NCBI RefSeq assembly: GCF_025465275.1
Contig: NZ_JAODNK010000176.1
Location: 33,685 to 97,684, forward strand
Length of the DNA stretch: 64,000 bases
Reading direction: 5' to 3'
DNA from: Nocardia sp.
GTDB taxonomy: Bacteria; Actinomycetota; Actinomycetes; Mycobacteriales; Mycobacteriaceae
Below are positions 8,384-16,863 of this stretch, in pieces. Both the position numbers and the translations under genes were made by a program. The number at the start of each line of letters is the position of its first letter. The stretch's first letter is position 1. Below the pieces are notes generated by a model. It did not search any database and had not been told where the DNA came from. It saw nothing but the letters and a program-made list of their open reading frames with translations.

Positions 8384-9586
8384 TCAGCGCTCGGAGCCGT
8401 CGCCCTGGATGCGATGGGTTTCCAAGGCCAGGTACATCTCGGTGGCCGCGCGCGGTTCGGTCAGCCGCCGCCCGGTCAGCTCGGCCACGCGATTGAGCCG
8501 GAATCGCACGGTATTGCGGTGGCAGAAGAGCGCGGCGGCGATGGCCGATACCTCGCCGTCGTGCGCGAACCAGGTGCGCACGGTATCGAGCAGCACGTCG
8601 CGATCGTGCTGGGGCAGCGCGAGTATCGGGCCGAGTACGGCGCGGGCGAGCGCACTCGCGACGTCGGGCGATCCGGCCAGTAGCACCGGGATCAACGCCT
8701 CGTCGTAGCGCAGCACTTGCTTCGACCCGGATTGTGTTGCGGCGCACGCAAGTTCGGCCTGACGCAGTCCGGTGACGGCCTCGGTCAGCGCACCGAACGC
8801 CGCGCTGATGCCGGCCCGCCCCACACTGCGCTCGGCCAGCAGCGCATGCAGTCGCGGTTCGGTGAATCGCGTGGTCAGCGTGACGATTCCGATATGACTG
8901 TCGGCCCGGACCCGCCAGGACGAGGCGACGCCGAGCACGGACAGCGCCTCACCCACCCCGGGCAGCGCCTCGGTGGCGGCGGCGCCGGTGGTGGCCGCGA
9001 CCACCACGAAGGAACCCTGCGCGGGCAGCCCGAGCGTGCGGGCGCACTCCCACAGTCGCGCGCCGTCCACCTGTCCGCTCAACAGTGCGTCGAGCGCGGC
9101 ATCGTGCGCGCGGGCGTCGCGGCGCAGCTGCTCGGCCACCGTCTCCTGATACCCGTCTGTGAGCGCCTGCGAGTAGTCGTCGACGAGTTTCCAGACCCGC
9201 GAAGCGATATCGAGCAGTTCCCGGCTTGCCTTCGGATCGTCTCCGGCCATGGTCAGCAGCTCATCCCACACCACGCCGGAACCTATGCGGTAGGCCCGCA
9301 GCACCGAGGGCAGCGGCACTCCGTTCTCGGCCCGGCGGTGCCCGGTACTGCGGGGTGCGGCGGTACCCGCTTCGGGATCTCCGGCCAGATGACTGAGGAT
9401 GGCCTCGAGATTGGCGCGGTTGGTGCGGCGCAACTCCTCGGGCGTGACCGCGTGCGAACTGCCGTAAACCGGTTCGGCGCGTTCGATTTCCGCCGCCACC
9501 CGATCGACCACGTCGTCGAGGCGCTGCAGCAATGTCGTGCTGGCGCGGGCGACGAAGCCTTCGGGCCGAGTGCGCGGGGTGCTCAT
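8384..9586 (-). CDS. PucR/CdaR family transcriptional regulator
   Basis: A 400-residue regulator with the PucR C-terminal helix-turn-helix: WFAHDGEVSAIAAALFCHRN then TVRFRLNRVAELTGR. The central part is a degenerate GGDEF-like domain, and the N-terminal 150 residues (VDRVAAEIERAEPVYGSS) match the RsbRD-like sensor of actinobacterial family members. Such proteins often activate adjacent catabolic genes. It converges on the carotenoid oxygenase gene. The upstream region holds GCACAAT repeats that may be its binding sites. Confidence 0.88.
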   Translation of the reverse strand: MSTPRTRPEGFVARASTTLLQRLDDVVDRVAAEIERAEPVYGSSHAVTPEELRRTNRANLEAILSHLAGDPEAGTAAPRSTGHRRAENGVPLPSVLRAYRIGSGVVWDELLTMAGDDPKASRELLDIASRVWKLVDDYSQALTDGYQETVAEQLRRDARAHDAALDALLSGQVDGARLWECARTLGLPAQGSFVVVAATTGAAATEALPGVGEALSVLGVASSWRVRADSHIGIVTLTTRFTEPRLHALLAERSVGRAGISAAFGALTEAVTGLRQAELACAATQSGSKQVLRYDEALIPVLLAGSPDVASALARAVLGPILALPQHDRDVLLDTVRTWFAHDGEVSAIAAALFCHRNTVRFRLNRVAELTGRRLTEPRAATEMYLALETHRIQGDGSER

Positions 9587-9609
9587 GGCAAACGATCGTA
9601 CTGTCCAGC

Positions 9610-9819
9610 ATTGTTGCTGTGCACAATGGCATCACGATTATCCGGTCGCCTCACGGATTTTTGAAGATCGAATTGTGCGGAAGCACAATTCGGAACAGAA
9701 GAGGATAGCGGCTCCAGCCTCGGTGCCGAATGCGTCCCTGCCCCAGGTGAATCCATCCTGCTGGCGTGTCGCCGAGAAACACTCGCTGAGCGTGTCCCCA
9801 AGGGGTAGCGCACAATTGG
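9610..9819. repeat. Repeated GCACAAT motif with a 10-bp-arm inverted repeat
   Basis: The PucR/lipoprotein intergenic region holds CGAATTGTGC (9669-9678), a 4-base spacer and GCACAATTCG (9683-9692), a perfect 24-base inverted repeat. Further GCACAAT copies lie at 9621 and 9810, and CATTGT/ACAATG arms lie at 9609-9628. The arrangement looks like a multi-site operator for the PucR gene, the lipoprotein gene at 9852, or both. Confidence 0.5.
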
Positions 9820-9851
9820 GATGCTTCACTGGGTGTTGGCAGGGGATGGTT

Positions 9852-10502
9852 ATGAAGGCATACAAAGGGCTGATGATCGGCCTGTTGGCACTCGGATTGT
9901 CGGTGTCGTGTTCCACGCACCCCGCCAACCATGTGGCACAGGAGGTTTCGCAGGGGCCTGCGAAACAGGACGTGCCATCGTCCGTACCGGTCGGTCCGGG
10001 CCCGGTGCAGTACACCGTGCAGCAACAGCCCGCTCCGGGTACCTGCCACTATGGTAAAACCGCTGACGGGCAGCCACTTCCGGATAGGACGTGCACACCG
10101 GGCGCGACGAATCCGAAAGTGACGGCTGCGAACCTGTCCGACACCATCTGCAAATCCGGCTACACCGGCGGGATTCGGCCGAATTCGAATATCACCGGTC
10201 CGGAGAAGACGGCGAATATCAAGTCCTACGGCTACACCGGGGATCCGCGCGATGCCGAATACGACCACCTGATCTCGCTCGAACTGGGCGGTGACCCCGA
10301 CGATCCGCGCAATCTGTGGGTGGAACCGCCGTCCCCGGGGCATAAGCAGGGCGGCGGCACCGCGAATCCGAAGGATACCGTCGAGAACCAGCTGCACTCG
10401 CTCATCTGCAGCGGCAAGGTCGGCCTCGTCGATGCGCAGGTCGCCATTGCCACCGACTGGACCACCGCCTTGGCCACGGTAGGACATCCGACCGGCAAAT
10501 GA
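9852..10502 (+). CDS. Lipoprotein with HNH-like (beta-beta-alpha metal) nuclease signature
   Basis: A 216-residue exported protein. The signal peptide ends in LGLSVSC, so Cys20 is the likely lipidation site. After a proline-rich linker a cysteine-containing domain contains DHLISLELGGDPDDPRNLW followed by KDTVENQLH, the D-H ... N ... E/K layout of HNH-type nucleases. A family with this pattern is common in bacteria but poorly characterised, so nuclease activity is inference. The start at 9852 is favoured by AGGGG 6 bases upstream; an in-frame ATG at 9846 is the alternative. Confidence 0.72.
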   Translation: MKAYKGLMIGLLALGLSVSCSTHPANHVAQEVSQGPAKQDVPSSVPVGPGPVQYTVQQQPAPGTCHYGKTADGQPLPDRTCTPGATNPKVTAANLSDTICKSGYTGGIRPNSNITGPEKTANIKSYGYTGDPRDAEYDHLISLELGGDPDDPRNLWVEPPSPGHKQGGGTANPKDTVENQLHSLICSGKVGLVDAQVAIATDWTTALATVGHPTGK

Positions 10503-10571
10503 CCGCCTGCCCGCTGGCGTGCCGCACCGAAACCGGGTCCGCACACCAGCCTTCGGGCTTACCATCGACGC

Positions 10572-11225
10572 ATGTCAGCCCCGCAGAACGGCTCGACGAT
10601 GATCGAGGGTCGGGTCGTTCACAAAACCTCGAACGCTTTGAAGATCAGCTTCCAAGCCGGGCCGGGGGACCCGATGGCGGTCGGAGTGCAGGGCGCGGGG
10701 GACGGATTCGGCGGGAAGATGGCCATGCTCTTCGGATTCAAGAACGGGGGGACCGGTCGGCACTCGATCACCTATGCCGACGGAACGGTGGTCTGGGTGC
10801 AATCCAAGGATTCGGCGCCGACCCTCCTGAGCCGCGCCGACGGCACCGCCATCGCAGCCATTACCCGCTCGGACACTTCCACCGCTGTGGCTTCGACCGC
10901 GGGCACACTGCTGCACTTCGTCCCCGCCGACGATCCGAAGACCCCGGAGCTGTTCCGCATGCGCATATTGGACCGCATGGGCGAGGAATTCGGCCGCCTC
11001 GATGTGGTGCGCACCGCCGGCGGCTGGACGCTCGGCCGCCTGGCCGATGAGCTGTACAACACCTACATCTGGTGGGATCACGCCGGGCAGCCGCTCCCCG
11101 TGCCGATTCTCGGCACCCGGCTCATCCTGAAGCGCACCCCCGACGCGGTGGAACGTGATGTCCTGCTCGGGGCCTGCGTCGACATCACCCTGGGTCTGCG
11201 GCCGTATGTCACGGCCATGCGCTGA
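10572..11225 (+). CDS. Conserved hypothetical, LURP/tubby-like fold possible
   Basis: A 217-residue cytosolic protein with no signal peptide. The pattern of short strands, with GGTGRHSITYADGTVVWVQS, SRADGTAIAAITR and later a hydrophobic C-terminal stretch (LLGACVDITLGLRPYV), resembles LURP-one/scramblase-like beta-barrels, but I would not rely on this. No catalytic motif is visible. It stands 69 bases after the lipoprotein gene on the same strand and converges with the MDR reductase gene, 21 bases away. Confidence 0.6.
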   Translation: MSAPQNGSTMIEGRVVHKTSNALKISFQAGPGDPMAVGVQGAGDGFGGKMAMLFGFKNGGTGRHSITYADGTVVWVQSKDSAPTLLSRADGTAIAAITRSDTSTAVASTAGTLLHFVPADDPKTPELFRMRILDRMGEEFGRLDVVRTAGGWTLGRLADELYNTYIWWDHAGQPLPVPILGTRLILKRTPDAVERDVLLGACVDITLGLRPYVTAMR

Positions 11226-11246
11226 CCCAGGGCGGCGTCGCTGCGA

Positions 11247-12260
11247 TCAGTCGGCGACCTTGATGACCAGCTTGCCGAGATTCTTACCGGTGAGCAGGCC
11301 CTGGAAGGCCTCCACCGTGTGATCGAGTCCGTCGACGATGTGCTCCAGATAGGTGAGCCGCCCGTCGGCCAGCCACCCGGTCGCATCGGGGTAGAACTCG
11401 GTGAACTGATCGAGGAATTCGGTCTGGATGAAGCCGCGCAGCGTGAGGCTCTTGCGCAGGATCATCGACATGAGCAGACCCATGCGGTCAGGTCCCGAGG
11501 GGAGATCGGTGTTGTTGTACGAGGCGATCAAGCCACAGACCGGAATGCGGGCGAACTTGTTGAGGCGGGGGAGAACCGCGTCGAAGACCGCCCCGCCGAC
11601 GTTTTCGAAGTAGACGTCGATGCCGTCGGGCGTCGCGGCGGCGAGCTGTTCGGCGAAGTCTGGTGCGCGGTGATCGATCGCGGCATCGAACCCGAAGCGC
11701 TCGCGCAGCAGGGCGACCTTCTGCGGTCCACCGGCGATACCGACCGCCCGCGCGCCCTTGATCTTCGCGATCTGGCCGACCGTCGCACCGACCGGCCCGG
11801 TGGCCGCGGCGACCACCACGGTCTCGCCCGGCTGCGGGCGGCCGATGGTGAGCAGTCCGGAGTAGGCCGTGAATCCGGGCATACCGAGCACGCCCAGCGC
11901 GGTGGTCAGGGGCGCGGCTGCCGGATCGAGCTTGCGCAGGAACCGGGCCTGCTCGACCGAATGCGTCTGCCAGCCCGCGTAACCGAGCACGATATCGCCC
12001 GTGTGCAGTGCCGGATCCGTGGATTCGAGCACCCGGGAGACGGTAGCGCCGCACATGGTCTCGTCGACCGCCACCGGGGGCGCATAGGACGGTGCGTCGC
12101 TCATGCGCCCGCGCATGTACGGATCCAACGAGAGATACAGCGTCTGCAGCAGCGCCTCACCAGGTTTCAGCGGCGCCAACTCCGCCGTCTCGGTGCGGAA
12201 GTTCTCCTGCTGCGGCATACCGGTCGGGCGGGAGGCCAGGACGATTCGGGTGGTCTTCAT
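11247..12260 (-). CDS. NADP-dependent MDR oxidoreductase (curcumin/leukotriene B4 reductase type)
   Basis: A 337-residue medium-chain reductase without the zinc-ligand pattern of alcohol dehydrogenases. N-terminal LSLDPYMRGRMSD and the nucleotide loop AATGPVGATVGQIAKIKGA are typical of the double-bond reductase group (CurA, LTB4 12-hydroxydehydrogenase). VYFENVGGAVFDAVL is a further family signature. These enzymes reduce alpha,beta-unsaturated ketones with NADPH. The ATG at 12260 has GAAAGG about 10 bases upstream; the longer frame to 12305 lacks support. The TetR gene upstream is on the same strand. Confidence 0.9.
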   Translation of the reverse strand: MKTTRIVLASRPTGMPQQENFRTETAELAPLKPGEALLQTLYLSLDPYMRGRMSDAPSYAPPVAVDETMCGATVSRVLESTDPALHTGDIVLGYAGWQTHSVEQARFLRKLDPAAAPLTTALGVLGMPGFTAYSGLLTIGRPQPGETVVVAAATGPVGATVGQIAKIKGARAVGIAGGPQKVALLRERFGFDAAIDHRAPDFAEQLAAATPDGIDVYFENVGGAVFDAVLPRLNKFARIPVCGLIASYNNTDLPSGPDRMGLLMSMILRKSLTLRGFIQTEFLDQFTEFYPDATGWLADGRLTYLEHIVDGLDHTVEAFQGLLTGKNLGKLVIKVAD

Positions 12261-12329
12261 CGGTGCGGCGACCTTTCGATGGGCGACCGCCCCATTGTGG
12301 GTCACCGCGGTGCCCGCTATGCCGGATTG

Positions 12330-12974
12330 CTACGCGTGTCCTGCTGAGCGGTGCTCGGCGCGCCAGGTATCGAAACTGGTCATGATGTGATGCCGCACGG
12401 TGCTCCACTCCGGGACCAGACTCGCGGCGGCGGGCACCGACGAGGTCAGCAGCACACCAGCGATGGTGATGACCGTGATGCGCAGCCAATCCCGGGCGCC
12501 CGGCAGGTCGGCGAGCTCGCCGAGCACCTGGCGGGCCACCTCGAAGATCGTCGTCTCGATGTGTTCGACGAGATGTGCCACGGTATCGGCCATTTCGGGA
12601 TCGGTGCGCGCGGTGCCGAGCAGCTCCAGACCGACGCTGATCGGTGCGAGCTGGGCCAGTGACCACAGTTCGTCGACCAGTTCGGCGACCCGTTCGCGGT
12701 CGGTTCCCGTTATCTCCGAATAGGTTTCGACGACGGCCTGGGCGCTCTGATCGGCCATTCGCCGGACCGCGGCATCGAGCAGTTCGCCCCGGGTGGGGAA
12801 GTAGTGCTGCACCGCGCCCTGGCTCAAGCCCGCTCGTTCGGCCACTCCACGCGTGGTGGTGGCGGCTTGACCGTTCTCGATCAGGCTGGCGATAGTGGCG
12901 TCGAGGATGCCGATGCGGGTGTCCTCGCGCTGTTGCGCCCGGCTGCGTTTGCTTTTTCCCGCCGTGACCGACAC
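12330..12974 (-). CDS. TetR family regulator
   Basis: A 214-residue TetR repressor with the HTH AATTTRGVAERAGLSQGAVQ-HYFPTRGELL near residues 30-60. The frame continues far upstream to 13655, but that part is the shadow of the divergent oxygenase gene; the GTG at 12974 gives the normal TetR N-terminus. It is divergent from the gene at 13086, with strong palindromes between them, and co-directional with the MDR reductase 69 bases downstream. It probably controls both. Confidence 0.87.
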   Translation of the reverse strand: MSVTAGKSKRSRAQQREDTRIGILDATIASLIENGQAATTTRGVAERAGLSQGAVQHYFPTRGELLDAAVRRMADQSAQAVVETYSEITGTDRERVAELVDELWSLAQLAPISVGLELLGTARTDPEMADTVAHLVEHIETTIFEVARQVLGELADLPGARDWLRITVITIAGVLLTSSVPAAASLVPEWSTVRHHIMTSFDTWRAEHRSAGHA

Positions 12975-13001
12975 TCGCCCACGATACCGGTAGGGCCACG
13001 A

Positions 13002-13033
13002 ACAAGTCACACGACTTGTCAAGTCGTCCGACT
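13002..13033. promoter_or_regulatory. Three overlapping palindromes, candidate TetR operator cluster
   Basis: ACAAGTC-ACAC-GACTTGT (13002-13019) overlaps GACTTG-T-CAAGTC (13013-13025) and AGTCG-TC-CGACT (13022-13033). All lie between the TetR start at 12974 and the oxygenase start at 13086, where they would cover both promoters. Confidence 0.7.
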
Positions 13034-13085
13034 GGTCAATACGCTTGTGGCACAGCCGAGATAGAGCACAAAGAGGTGATCGGCC

Positions 13086-14084
13086 ATGAATACTCGCGCC
13101 AAAGCGTTTCAGAATGCCCGTATCTGGCGGCGTGGTCCCGCCCCCATCCCCGCCGGGCTCGACGAGCAGCACGACTACGGCTACTTCGGCCCCGGATCCC
13201 AGGTGTGGCGGGTGCTCTTGCATCCGGCGGTAACCGCCTTCCTGGCGCCGGTGACCGCACTGCTCGAACTGCCGCACATTCCGCTGCAGGCGGTGATTCT
13301 CGATCACGATCCGCTGGCTGTCACCGGTCGCCGCAGCCACAGCATGAGCCCGATCATGGCCGTCCGGCGCGCCCAGCGCACCGTCGGTGTTCCGGTCCCG
13401 ATCATTCTGGGCGACAAGGCCACCGCCGATCGGGTGGCGGCGCACCTGCGCCGCTATCACGCTCCGATGACCGGCACCATTCCCGGCACGGGCGAGCCCT
13501 ATGCCGCGCAGGGCCCCGAACTGGTGCTCTTCGCGCACGTCACGATCATGCAGGCGGCACTGCTGGTCTATGAGAACTTCGCCTTCGAAGGGCTGCGCCC
13601 ACCGCACCGGCTCACCCCGCGTGATCGGGACCGATTCTGGTGGGAGGCCAAGCAATTCGGCGTCCTGATGGGCGCGCGGCCACAGGATGTCCCGACGACC
13701 TGTCGGGAGGTGGCCGAGTACTACGCCGGAATCGCCGATACCTACGGCGTGATCGACGGGTTCGGCGCCGATCTGGTCGTGAATCCCACCCTGGCCATGA
13801 TGCGCGGATTCGCCCTCACCCAGCTGCCGGAGCTCGCGCCGATGCTGCTGGCCGGTGTTGTCACCCCGCAGCTGGTCGCCATGCTGCCCCGGCCGGCCCG
13901 CCGGAATCTGGGTGTGCCCGCGGTTTTCGATCCGCTACTGAACGTGTCGCTGTGGCTCACACGTCCGGCCGCACTGGTCTTCACGGTGCAGCGCTTCGCC
14001 GATGCCGTCGAACGCCGCATCAGCGGACCCGATGCCATGGCGCTGGTGGCGCACGCCCGCCGACTTCAAGCAACTGCGGCATAG
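13086..14084 (+). CDS. MpaB/rubber-oxygenase-type oxygenase (DUF2236)
   Basis: A 332-residue member of the DUF2236 family, which includes latex-clearing protein and fungal MpaB haem oxygenases. Recognisable parts are YFGPGSQVWRVLLHPAVTAF at the N-terminus, HSMSPIMAVRRAQRTVG, and the conserved FAHVTIMQAALLVYENF with its histidine, followed by the FWWEAKQFGVLMG helix. Family members bind b-type haem and oxidise hydrophobic compounds. AAGAGGTG precedes the ATG. Regulation by the divergent TetR protein is likely. The substrate is unknown. Confidence 0.85.
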   Translation: MNTRAKAFQNARIWRRGPAPIPAGLDEQHDYGYFGPGSQVWRVLLHPAVTAFLAPVTALLELPHIPLQAVILDHDPLAVTGRRSHSMSPIMAVRRAQRTVGVPVPIILGDKATADRVAAHLRRYHAPMTGTIPGTGEPYAAQGPELVLFAHVTIMQAALLVYENFAFEGLRPPHRLTPRDRDRFWWEAKQFGVLMGARPQDVPTTCREVAEYYAGIADTYGVIDGFGADLVVNPTLAMMRGFALTQLPELAPMLLAGVVTPQLVAMLPRPARRNLGVPAVFDPLLNVSLWLTRPAALVFTVQRFADAVERRISGPDAMALVAHARRLQATAA

Positions 14085-14219
14085 CGTATTTCGGCCACCC
14101 GGACCTTTCGGGTAGCGGTGGCCCATTGGCAGCGAGACAATTTCGCTCGTCGGCATGGTCGTGCCGGGCGCGAGAGCGAGGACCTGCCATGCCGGATCGA
14201 CAGCGATACGCCGACATTC

Positions 14220-15485
14220 ATGCTTGACCGAATACGAGCACGCCTCGCCGAGGACGGATTGCTGTCCGTGCTGCGCGATGTCGGTTTCGTGAGCCTCGGC
14301 AATTACGGGCAATTCCTGGTCACCGCCGTGACGGTGCCGCTGACCGCGCGCACCCTCGGCGTCGGGGGTGTCGGGCTGCTGGCCATCGGTATGTCGTCGT
14401 ATTTCCTGGGCTCGCTGCTGGTCGATCTGGGGATCAATACATTCCTGGCGGCGCTCCTGGATGAGGAGGGCCTCGATGAATTGCGCGGGAGTTATCTGGC
14501 GGTGCGGGCGAGCATTCTCGGCGTGCTCGCGGTGGCGCTGGCCGCGGGGCTGGTCTTCGGGGCCGGCACCCATCTGCGCATGATTCTGCTCGGGCTGTTC
14601 GTCGGCGGCTTCCTGTCCATGTCCGAGGACTGGCTGCTGGTGGGGCAGGGGCGTTTCGGTGCGTCCACGTCGTATCAGATCGCCGGGCGCGTGGTCTATC
14701 TCGGATTGCTGGTGCTGCTGCTGCCTCGTCTGCCGAATCCTTCGATAGTGCTGCTGTGCCTGCTGCTTTCGTCCACCGTGACGGTGGCGCTGACCTGGCG
14801 TGACGCCCTGAAGAAGTACGGTCGCCCGGCCCGGCCGACGCGGATCGCGGTCATTCTGCGCAAGGGCGGGCCGGTGCTCGCCTCCCGGCTGCTGGTGACC
14901 AGTTACGGGCAGGGAACCGCGACGGTCTACTCCTCGGTCCTGGACGCCGCCTCGCTCGGGTTGTACTCCTCCAGTGACAAATTGGTGCGCGCCGTGCAGT
15001 CGCTGCTCGATCCCATCGGGCTGGCGCTGCTGCCCCGGCTCGCGCGCGAGCGCACCGATTCACGCTTCTGGCGGCACGAAATGCGGGCGCTGGCAGCCTG
15101 TGTCGCGGTCGCGGCGGTCGCGGTGGTGGGGGTCTGGATTACCGCGCCGCTGGCCGTACACCTGATCTACGACGACGACTTCCGCGGTGTGGTGCCGATC
15201 CTGCGGGTGGAGGTGTTCATCCTCTTCGCCACCGCCACAACATCGTTCATCACCACGGCCACCCTGCCCGTCCGGCAGGACACCGTGGGAATCATGATCG
15301 GTGCGGTCATCGGTACAGCGGTGGCGGCCACCGCGCTGCTCATCACCCTGGGCACCCACTCGGTGTGGACCCTGGTGTGGGGCACGGTAGCCGCCGAATT
15401 CTCCGTCGCTGCTTGGTATCTGGTGCGCACTGCGCAATTGGCTGCCCGGGAGCGGGCGCAGCGCACAGCAGTTCCCCTGAGGTAG
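14220..15485 (+). CDS. Polysaccharide flippase-like (MATE/Wzx superfamily) membrane protein
   Basis: A 421-residue integral membrane protein with about 12-14 hydrophobic helices, resembling Wzx/RfbX-type lipid-linked saccharide flippases. The N-terminus LLSVLRDVGFVSLGNYGQFL and the later LYSSSDKLVRAVQSLLDPIG are family-like. The ATG at 14220 is chosen because the upstream 34 codons read as non-coding, but the SD is weak. No glycosyltransferases lie beside it, so its cargo cannot be inferred from context. Confidence 0.78.
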   Translation: MLDRIRARLAEDGLLSVLRDVGFVSLGNYGQFLVTAVTVPLTARTLGVGGVGLLAIGMSSYFLGSLLVDLGINTFLAALLDEEGLDELRGSYLAVRASILGVLAVALAAGLVFGAGTHLRMILLGLFVGGFLSMSEDWLLVGQGRFGASTSYQIAGRVVYLGLLVLLLPRLPNPSIVLLCLLLSSTVTVALTWRDALKKYGRPARPTRIAVILRKGGPVLASRLLVTSYGQGTATVYSSVLDAASLGLYSSSDKLVRAVQSLLDPIGLALLPRLARERTDSRFWRHEMRALAACVAVAAVAVVGVWITAPLAVHLIYDDDFRGVVPILRVEVFILFATATTSFITTATLPVRQDTVGIMIGAVIGTAVAATALLITLGTHSVWTLVWGTVAAEFSVAAWYLVRTAQLAARERAQRTAVPLR

Positions 15486-15493
15486 CGCGTCCT

Positions 15494-16717
15494 CTAGTGC
15501 TGAGCGCTACCGGCTACCCACTGATCCCACGGCAATCCCCAGTCGCCGTTCTGCCACACATCGAGCGTCGGGCCACCGGTATTGCGCACCTCGACCACAT
15601 CGCCGGGCTGCGCGAAATTGAAGAACCACTGCGCATTGTCGGCATTGAGGTTGAGGCAGCCGTGTGAGGTGTCGGTATTACCCTGCGCCCACACGGTGGT
15701 ATCCAGTTCGTGCAGATAGATGCCATCGGTGCTGATGCGGGTGGCCCAGGAGATGGCCTCCTTGTAGCCCAGCCGCGAATTGATCGGCAGGCCGTAGCTC
15801 GAGGAGTCCATGATCACCGGATTGGCCTTGTCCATCACGGTGTAGACACCCGGCTGGGTCCAGAAGTAGAAGGTCTTGCCCGCGATGACCTCACTGCCGC
15901 CCCGGCCCATGGAGGTGGGCATGGTGCGGATCAGATTGCCGTTCTCGAACACCTGCACCTGATGGGTGTTGTCATCGGCGATGGAGACGTGCGACGCACC
16001 GATGGTGAAGGAGGTCTTGGTGTCCTCCTGGCCGAACAGGCCGGGACCGACCTCGATGCCGTAGATGTTCGCCGCGACGCTCACCTTGGTGCCCGGTGCG
16101 TAGTACTCCTTGGGCCGCCAGTGCGCGTTCTGACTGTCCATCCAGTACCAGGCGCCGTCGACCGGAGGGGTCGTGGTGACGGTCAGATGCTTCTCCGCGG
16201 CGGCCTTGTCCGGGATGGCCTCATCGAAGTGGGCGACCACGACCGTGCCGACACCGTAGGTGCCGCCGTCGGCGAGGGACTGCCCGCCGGTGGTGTTCAG
16301 ATACACCTTGGTCTGATTGCCCGGCTTGATGGTGGTGAAGCTCGAGGTGGCCGGGCCGGTGGCGCCCGTCACATCCATGCCCTGGGCTTTCAGGGTGTAG
16401 GTGCGGCCGTAGCCCAGTTGCTCGTTCGGCTTCCACGCGGTCTTGTCCGGTGTGAAGGTGCCGTCGATGACCTTGCCGTCGTCATTGGTCAGCGTGACCG
16501 TGCTGAGCACACCACTGGTCGTGGTGACCTGGACGGGCGCGGCTGGATCGACCTTGTCCGCACCTTGGGCCGGGGCAATGGTGATCGGCGACGGGACCGG
16601 CGGCACACTGCCGAGTGTGCTGCTGATCGTCGAGGACGACGAGCATGCCGTGACCACCATGAGTAGCGCCGCCAATAGGCTCACAGCGGCGGAGGATCGA
16701 AAACGGTGGAGTGGCAA
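15494..16717 (-). CDS. L,D-transpeptidase (Ldt), lipoprotein
   Basis: A 407-residue exported enzyme that makes 3-3 cross-links in peptidoglycan, the main type in mycolate bacteria. After the signal peptide and lipobox VVTAC (Cys25) come two Ig-like domains (about 40-250) and a YkuD catalytic domain with SHGCLNL; His352 and Cys354 are the catalytic pair. This is the LdtMt2 layout. A TTG at 16717 is called as start because AGGAGGGAG lies just upstream; an ATG at 16750 is in frame but has no SD. It converges with the flippase gene. Confidence 0.92.
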   Translation of the reverse strand: MPLHRFRSSAAVSLLAALLMVVTACSSSSTISSTLGSVPPVPSPITIAPAQGADKVDPAAPVQVTTTSGVLSTVTLTNDDGKVIDGTFTPDKTAWKPNEQLGYGRTYTLKAQGMDVTGATGPATSSFTTIKPGNQTKVYLNTTGGQSLADGGTYGVGTVVVAHFDEAIPDKAAAEKHLTVTTTPPVDGAWYWMDSQNAHWRPKEYYAPGTKVSVAANIYGIEVGPGLFGQEDTKTSFTIGASHVSIADDNTHQVQVFENGNLIRTMPTSMGRGGSEVIAGKTFYFWTQPGVYTVMDKANPVIMDSSSYGLPINSRLGYKEAISWATRISTDGIYLHELDTTVWAQGNTDTSHGCLNLNADNAQWFFNFAQPGDVVEVRNTGGPTLDVWQNGDWGLPWDQWVAGSAQH

Positions 16718-16863
16718 GGCTCTCCCTCCTGTAATCGCCGTGCGCCGCACTGCTGCACAGCATCTTGTACCAGCTCAGCGTAGTAGATTACCCGCAATAA
16801 TCCGCGCCTTCGCACGCGCGGTAGCAGGGCCCCGGCGCGGCGGCCCCACCACGGCGTGTTTCC

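Noticed and set aside
12975..13655. Long leftward extension of the TetR gene at 12330
   Set aside because: Antisense of the DUF2236 oxygenase gene; it would bury the operator region and add non-TetR sequence.
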